A program made the position numbers and the translations under genes. From Pelagicoccus sp. SDUM812005 (lineage in GTDB: Bacteria > Verrucomicrobiota > Verrucomicrobiia > Opitutales > Opitutaceae): DNA of 64,000 nucleotides. How positions within the stretch are numbered: position 1 is the first letter of the stretch; each line of letters starts with the position of its first letter. Location: NCBI RefSeq assembly GCF_031127875.1, contig NZ_JARXIA010000016.1, forward strand, positions 62,001 through 126,000. The letters run 5' to 3'. Below are positions 59,777-64,000 of this stretch, piece by piece. The notes under the pieces were generated by a model. That model saw nothing but the letters and a program-made list of their open reading frames with translations, was not told the DNA's origin and made no database searches.

Positions 59777-61381
59777 TTAATAGATGTCCTCCGGGATTTC
59801 GCGGTAGAACATAACGAGCAGGATCCCGAGGCTGAGCGTTTCTTCGATGAGAAGCGTTGCCGATTCCATGGGGCCTCTATCCCAGGCGAGCAGCAGGTAG
59901 GAGGCTCCGAACACGAGCACCAGTCCCCAAGTGAAGTGAGCGGACAGGCTGATGGTGTCGTTCCAATTCGGACGCAGGTGGCGGAGCCAGATAAAGTACT
60001 GGTAGCTTGCCAGGATGAAGACCACGGAGCTCACGAGGTTGTAGTCCCGAAGCTCGGGCACGATGATGAAGGCGTCGTAGGCGCCGTGAGCCAGAACCGC
60101 GAGGCCAAAGGTCGACACGGCGGTATTGATATAGGCGCCGCGGTACCGATAGGCTTGGGCCAGCGTGAGTCCGCAAACGCCCGTGAGGGCGAGGTGGAAA
60201 AAGTTCGCCGTAACGAAGCGTCCGAAGGCGGCTAGGCCCTGGCTTTGCTCGAAGTAGCTGATGTTTTCTTCGATGGCGAAGCCTAAGCCCACGAGGCTAG
60301 CGAGGATGAGGGTCGCAAGCTCGTCCTTTTGCTTGGCCAGGAAGGGAATGAGCGGCGCGAAGCAAAGCAGCTTGAGAAACTCCTCCCTGAGTCCGATCCC
60401 GGCGACGCAATAGATCGCCTGGCTGAGCAAGTCGTCCCCGCGGCTCAAGCCCAATTGGTCCTCCTGGAAGTAGATCGCCAGAATGGTCAGGTGGGCGGAA
60501 AGCGCTCCGAGAAGCAAGGCGGGCAGGGCCCCTTTCACGGCGGTCGATTTCCAGCTCAATTCTCCGCCGAAGCGAAGGATCAAGCTCACCCAAACGCCAC
60601 CCGCCACCAAGGCTAGAAGGAGGATGCTCGGCGGTAGGTCCTGGTAGGCGACAGGGAAAAGCGTTTTCAGTAGGACGGGCCAATCCATGGTCTCCAAGGC
60701 GATGTCTCGCCGGAGCAGGCTGTCTATGAAGGGGGCGTAGTTCGGATCGTCCAGAAGCGGCCGCAGTTCGCTAAGCAAGTTGTGCCGGTCGTAGAGCGCT
60801 ACGAGTCGTTGGTGGGCCGCGTCGCTCGGGTGGGCTTTCGCTTCGGATCGAGCCGCTTGGATCGCGGACCCATTTTTTGGATACAGGGTATAAAAAAGCG
60901 ACAAGGCGAAGTTCGCGTAGGGTGGAGGCGGCTCGCGTTCGCAGAGTTCGCGGAGCGAGGGACCGGAGGGCGGACGCTTTTCGGCGCTGCCTTCGCGCGC
61001 CGCTTCCGCGAAGGCCGCCAGCAGGGCGTATTCGCCGTCGCTGAGGCGGGCGAGTTGGGCCCGAGGCGGCAGGGTGGAATGGAGGGCGGAGGAAGGCAGC
61101 GATAGCAGGTACTGCAGGGCGTAGAGCTTTTGCGGGAGCGGGGTATCGCCCCAGAGCTCCGCTCGGACCGCTTCTTCGTATTGGGCGGTGTTGACGGCGA
61201 TGGGTGCCGTATCGCTTCCTAGGAAGATGAAGCGTTCGGAAGGGCTTGGGGAGCGATGGTCCTGCGGTTTCAGTTTCCATGCCGCGAAACCGAGCCCAAT
61301 GATGAGAATCAGCAGGAGAGCCGAGCTTTTCCAGAGAAAGGAAGAGGAGCGGGTCAGTTCGTAGGCTTGGCGCTTGTTCAC
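59777..61381 (-). CDS. PrsW-family intramembrane metalloprotease
   Basis: A 534-residue membrane protein. The first transmembrane helix is near residues 15-35, then a soluble alpha-helical region rich in charged residues (about 35-240) that PrsW from Bacillus lacks, then about eight transmembrane helices. The PrsW motifs are present: LREEFLKLLCFAPL near 330, GLGFAIEENISYFEQ near 365, FFHLALTGVCGL near 390, and LAVLAHGAYDAFI near 430. PrsW cleaves anti-sigma factors within the membrane; the target here is unknown. Confidence 0.88.
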   Translation of the reverse strand: MNKRQAYELTRSSSFLWKSSALLLILIIGLGFAAWKLKPQDHRSPSPSERFIFLGSDTAPIAVNTAQYEEAVRAELWGDTPLPQKLYALQYLLSLPSSALHSTLPPRAQLARLSDGEYALLAAFAEAAREGSAEKRPPSGPSLRELCEREPPPPYANFALSLFYTLYPKNGSAIQAARSEAKAHPSDAAHQRLVALYDRHNLLSELRPLLDDPNYAPFIDSLLRRDIALETMDWPVLLKTLFPVAYQDLPPSILLLALVAGGVWVSLILRFGGELSWKSTAVKGALPALLLGALSAHLTILAIYFQEDQLGLSRGDDLLSQAIYCVAGIGLREEFLKLLCFAPLIPFLAKQKDELATLILASLVGLGFAIEENISYFEQSQGLAAFGRFVTANFFHLALTGVCGLTLAQAYRYRGAYINTAVSTFGLAVLAHGAYDAFIIVPELRDYNLVSSVVFILASYQYFIWLRHLRPNWNDTISLSAHFTWGLVLVFGASYLLLAWDRGPMESATLLIEETLSLGILLVMFYREIPEDIY

Positions 61382-61685
61382 GGGAGCAATTGAGCGGATT
61401 TTTTTGAATTGGAAAATTCGATTCTGGGGAAGGCGCTAGACTGAGCGAACCCGATCCGGCTTCAATGCTCTTTGCTAGCGTTTTGGAAAATTAGCTGGGT
61501 GGAAGGCCTGCTCGCGAGTCGTTCGCGGTCTATTTTATATGTAGCGATTGATTCTAGTCGCTGGGGGCTCTTTTAACCTTGATTCGACGGGGGCGAGTTT
61601 CGAGCGTGGCGGTGTTGCGGTGGTTTCTAGGATTCCAGCTGTAAGGAGTCCGTAACTACAGCTTTTAACCCTGTCCCCACTTCTT
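61382..61685. other. Gene-free divergent region of about 300 bp
   Basis: Between the PrsW gene and the DUF4432 gene. Contains AT-rich spots at 61395-61420, 61480-61495 and 61530-61545 (TATTTTATATGTA), possible promoter sites for the two divergent genes. No repeats or RNA structures were recognised. Confidence 0.5.
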
Positions 61686-62870
61686 ATGGCCTTCTCTCAA
61701 TCCCTCATTCACCCGGAAAGCGCGGAATCGATGCCGTCGCTGCAAATCGACGGTAGGCGGGTTCCTGTTGGAACGAAGCACGCGTGGTCGGTGCGGACCC
61801 GCACTTTGCGCGGTGGCACCCAGGAGGGAGTGGACGTAGTCGAGATCGACACCGGCAAGCTCGCCTTTGCGATTCTTCCGACGCGGGGCATGGGGATTTG
61901 GAAAGGCCAGGCTGGAAAGATTCAGCTGGGCTGGGATTCGCCCGTCAAGAGGCCCGTGCATCCCGCTTTCGTGCAAGGCTTGGAAAATGGTGGGCTTGGT
62001 TGGCTGAAGGGATTCAACGAATGGATCGTTCGCTGCGGACTATCCAGCATGGGGGCGCCCGGAATGGATACGCTTGTCGACAACAACGGCAACGCCATGG
62101 AGGCCTTCTTGCCGCTGCATGGCAATATCGCCAATATTCCAGCCCATACCGTTTCGCTCGAGGTGACGGAGGAGGCAATCGTGCTGCGAGGCGAGGTCGA
62201 CGAGACCATGATGTTCGGTCCGGCCTTGCGTCTGCAAACCGAGATTCGAGCCGCCTTCGGATCCAGCAGTCTCACGATTGTGGATACCGTGACGAACCTG
62301 GGCGACAAGCCGACCGAGCACGAGCTGCTCTACCATGTGAACTACGGGAGCAGCCTGCTGGAGAAAGGTTCGCGCTTCGTGGCTCCTTTCAAGCAAGTCG
62401 CCCCGCGCGACCCGCGAGCGGCGGAAGGAATCGCTGAGTTCGATCGCTACGCGGCCCCGCAAGCTGGCTTCGTGGAGCAGGCGTACTTTTTCGAATTGGC
62501 CGGCAAGCGCGGCAGCCGCCAGACCTTGGCCATGCTGAAGAACGCCAAGGGCGACCAGGCTTCCCTGCTTCGTTATTCGCTGAAAGATTTTCCCTGCTTT
62601 ACGCTGTGGAAAAACACGGCTGGGGCGAAGGATGGCTACGTGACGGGGCTCGAGCCTGCCACCGCTTACCCGAATCCCCGACGCTTCGAACGCGAGAAGG
62701 GCCGCGTCCTGACCCTAGCGGGCGGCGAGTCGCGCACGACCACGCTCGTAGTTGAGAATTTGGATACCAAAAAAGCGATTCGAGCAGTCGAAGCGGAGAT
62801 CAAGGCCCTGCAGAAGGGCGCGAAGGGAACGGTGCACTCCCAAGCGATCGCCAAGTTTTCCGACTTGTGA
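61686..62870 (+). CDS. DUF4432 aldose 1-epimerase-like protein
   Basis: A 394-residue protein with a galactose-mutarotase-like beta-sandwich. Recognisable parts are VEIDTGKLAFAILPTRGMGIWKGQ near 52, HPAFVQGLENGGLGWLKGFNEWIVRCGLSSMGAPG near 95, PLHGNIANIPAH near 142, TVTNLGDKPTEHELLYHVNYG near 200 and the C-terminal GLEPATAYPNPRRFEREKGRV segment. Acts presumably on a sugar in the cytoplasm. It is about 80 bp upstream of pyruvate kinase on the same strand. Confidence 0.85.
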   Translation: MAFSQSLIHPESAESMPSLQIDGRRVPVGTKHAWSVRTRTLRGGTQEGVDVVEIDTGKLAFAILPTRGMGIWKGQAGKIQLGWDSPVKRPVHPAFVQGLENGGLGWLKGFNEWIVRCGLSSMGAPGMDTLVDNNGNAMEAFLPLHGNIANIPAHTVSLEVTEEAIVLRGEVDETMMFGPALRLQTEIRAAFGSSSLTIVDTVTNLGDKPTEHELLYHVNYGSSLLEKGSRFVAPFKQVAPRDPRAAEGIAEFDRYAAPQAGFVEQAYFFELAGKRGSRQTLAMLKNAKGDQASLLRYSLKDFPCFTLWKNTAGAKDGYVTGLEPATAYPNPRRFEREKGRVLTLAGGESRTTTLVVENLDTKKAIRAVEAEIKALQKGAKGTVHSQAIAKFSDL

Positions 62871-62946
62871 AATCGGGAAGGCACCTGCTCAGCGCTGCGT
62901 TTTTCGAGCGAGCAGGAAATGGCGTCTTTCCTGCTGTAGCGGGGGC

Positions 62947-64000
62947 ATGCCAGCCGCACATTCCTTCTTTCGCCATACCAAGATAATCGCCACCCTCGGC
63001 CCCGCCACCGATACCAAGGAGATGCTGGCGAAGCTGATCCGCGAAGGGGTCGATATCCTTCGCCTCAACATGGCCCATGCCAGCCACCAGTGGGTCGACG
63101 ACGCCATGTGGCACATTCGCGAAGCCTCTTCGGAGATCGGCCGCCATGTGGGCGTGATGATGGACGTGAAGGGGCCGGAGATCCGTACCGGAAAAGTGGC
63201 GACAGCCATCGCGGTCGGGAAAGGCGACTTGTTCGAGATCTATGTGGAGGGAGTCGAGCCGAGCGGCGACGTCCCTGCGGTTTCCACCAACTATCCGGGC
63301 TTGCCGGCGGACGTGGAGGTGGGCGGCGTGATCTTGATCGACAGTGGCTTGATTCGGATGCGGGTCCTTTCCAAGGACGAAAGCCGGGTTCGGCTCGAGG
63401 TTTTGACGCCGGGCGAAATCGGGTCGAAGCGCCATATCAATTTGCCGGGCGTATTCGTCAACCTGCCCTGCCTAACGGCCAAGGACGAGGAGGACTTGCG
63501 GGCTGGGGTGAAGGCGGGAATAGACTTCGTCGCCCTTTCTTTCGTGCGGCAAGCGTCCGATATCCGAACCTTGCGGGCCTTTTTGGACGCCCTTGGTTCG
63601 CCGGCCAAGATCATTGCCAAGATCGAGGACCAGGCGGGAGTTCGCAACATGGACGAGATCGTGGAGGAAGCGGACTGCATCATGGTGGCCCGCGGAGATC
63701 TGGGCATCGAGATCGACTACCATCGCCTCCCCTTGGTGCAGCGCGATCTGGTGGCGGCCTGCCGGGCGGCGGGCAAACCGGTCATCATCGCGACCCACTT
63801 GCTGGAGACCATGATCGTCTCACCGATGCCGACCCGGGCCGAAATCTCGGACATTTCCAATGCGATCCGCGAGCAGGCCGACGCGATCATGCTTTCCGGT
63901 GAAACGACAGTGGGGAAGTACCCGCTCGAGTCGGTGCAGGTCATGAAAAACATCATCGAAAGCATCGAGCCATCGGTCAGCTACGACTTGAACCGCGACA
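62947..64000 (+). CDS. pyk: Pyruvate kinase (3' partial)
   Basis: Converts phosphoenolpyruvate and ADP to pyruvate and ATP. The frame runs 351 codons from ATG 62947 to the right edge and is still open. Visible landmarks: TKIIATLGPATDTKEMLAKL near 11, DILRLNMAHA near 36 (active-site Arg and Asn), MMDVKGPEIRTGKV near 72, LTAKDEEDLRAGVKAGIDFVALSFV near 178, AKIEDQAGVRNMDEIVEEADCIMVARGDLGIE near 222 (catalytic Lys and metal-binding Glu/Asp), and PTRAEISDISNAIREQADAIMLSGETTVGKYP near 297. The allosteric C-terminal domain is outside the window. Confidence 0.96.
   Translation, partial: MPAAHSFFRHTKIIATLGPATDTKEMLAKLIREGVDILRLNMAHASHQWVDDAMWHIREASSEIGRHVGVMMDVKGPEIRTGKVATAIAVGKGDLFEIYVEGVEPSGDVPAVSTNYPGLPADVEVGGVILIDSGLIRMRVLSKDESRVRLEVLTPGEIGSKRHINLPGVFVNLPCLTAKDEEDLRAGVKAGIDFVALSFVRQASDIRTLRAFLDALGSPAKIIAKIEDQAGVRNMDEIVEEADCIMVARGDLGIEIDYHRLPLVQRDLVAACRAAGKPVIIATHLLETMIVSPMPTRAEISDISNAIREQADAIMLSGETTVGKYPLESVQVMKNIIESIEPSVSYDLNRD

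Noticed and set aside
62880..62930. Hairpin with arms CCTGCTC and GAGCAGG before pyruvate kinase
   Set aside because: The stem is short, the loop large and no T run follows, so a regulatory role cannot be supported from the sequence.

Overview
The window looks like a chromosomal segment of a Gram-negative member of the Verrucomicrobiota, probably the Opitutales/Puniceicoccales side. This is inferred from a GC content of roughly 60%, a complete Mla system, two TonB receptors, many gene starts without a clear Shine-Dalgarno sequence, and several families that are common there (DUF4432, GH130, SYLF, Mpv17-like). No rRNA, tRNA, CRISPR array, replication origin or intact insertion sequence was seen. 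Both ends are cut: a TonB receptor at the left (5' end missing) and pyruvate kinase at the right (3' end missing).

Layout. 1-8.3 kb is a plus-strand cobamide uptake and salvage operon: btuB-like receptor, btuF, btuC, btuD, cbiZ, a PduO-type adenosyltransferase and cobQ. A palindromic element then separates it from an unusually long pyruvate:ferredoxin oxidoreductase (8.4-13.0 kb, minus). 13-22.9 kb holds a divergent LpxC homologue, a GH130 glycoside enzyme, a hybrid histidine kinase, DAHP synthase with its leader, a secreted multidomain protein, a SYLF protein and an amidase. 23-30.4 kb has a tiny Cys-rich protein, a DEAD-box helicase, a spermidine-synthase-like protein, an Mpv17-like membrane protein, an S4 RNA-binding protein, a zinc-ribbon protein, a secreted CAP protein and an MFS carrier. 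30.5-39 kb has a TonB-domain protein, alanine dehydrogenase, a large HExxH metalloprotease, an orphan ExbD, and the mlaEFDC-mlaA operon for retrograde phospholipid transport. 40.4-43.2 kb is a small accessory island of atypical composition: a decayed rhuM, a DUF4411 PIN gene coupled to an XRE-ImmA/IrrE gene, and an hsdS 3' remnant. 43.4-64 kb is mostly housekeeping: acyltransferase, eukaryotic-type hisA, ruvC, beta-CASP nuclease, tcdA, a second TonB receptor, leuA with its leader, fur, an HtrA protease, PrsW and pyruvate kinase.

The most interesting structures are regulatory. Upstream of DAHP synthase lies a 21-codon reading frame in which 9 residues are Phe, Tyr or Trp. It is followed by mutually exclusive antiterminator and terminator hairpins, the layout of a classical ribosome-mediated attenuator. 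Upstream of leuA lies a 20-codon frame with six leucines, four of them the codon CTA, followed by a hairpin that spans its stop codon. Together they suggest that amino-acid attenuation operates in this lineage.

Other signals beyond genes are: an octamer TTGGATAC found 15 times by eye in all reading-frame contexts; two near-identical 104-105 bp palindrome-ended elements; and two copies of a second palindromic repeat family. Three of these four elements end exactly on the TAG stop codon of the neighbouring gene.
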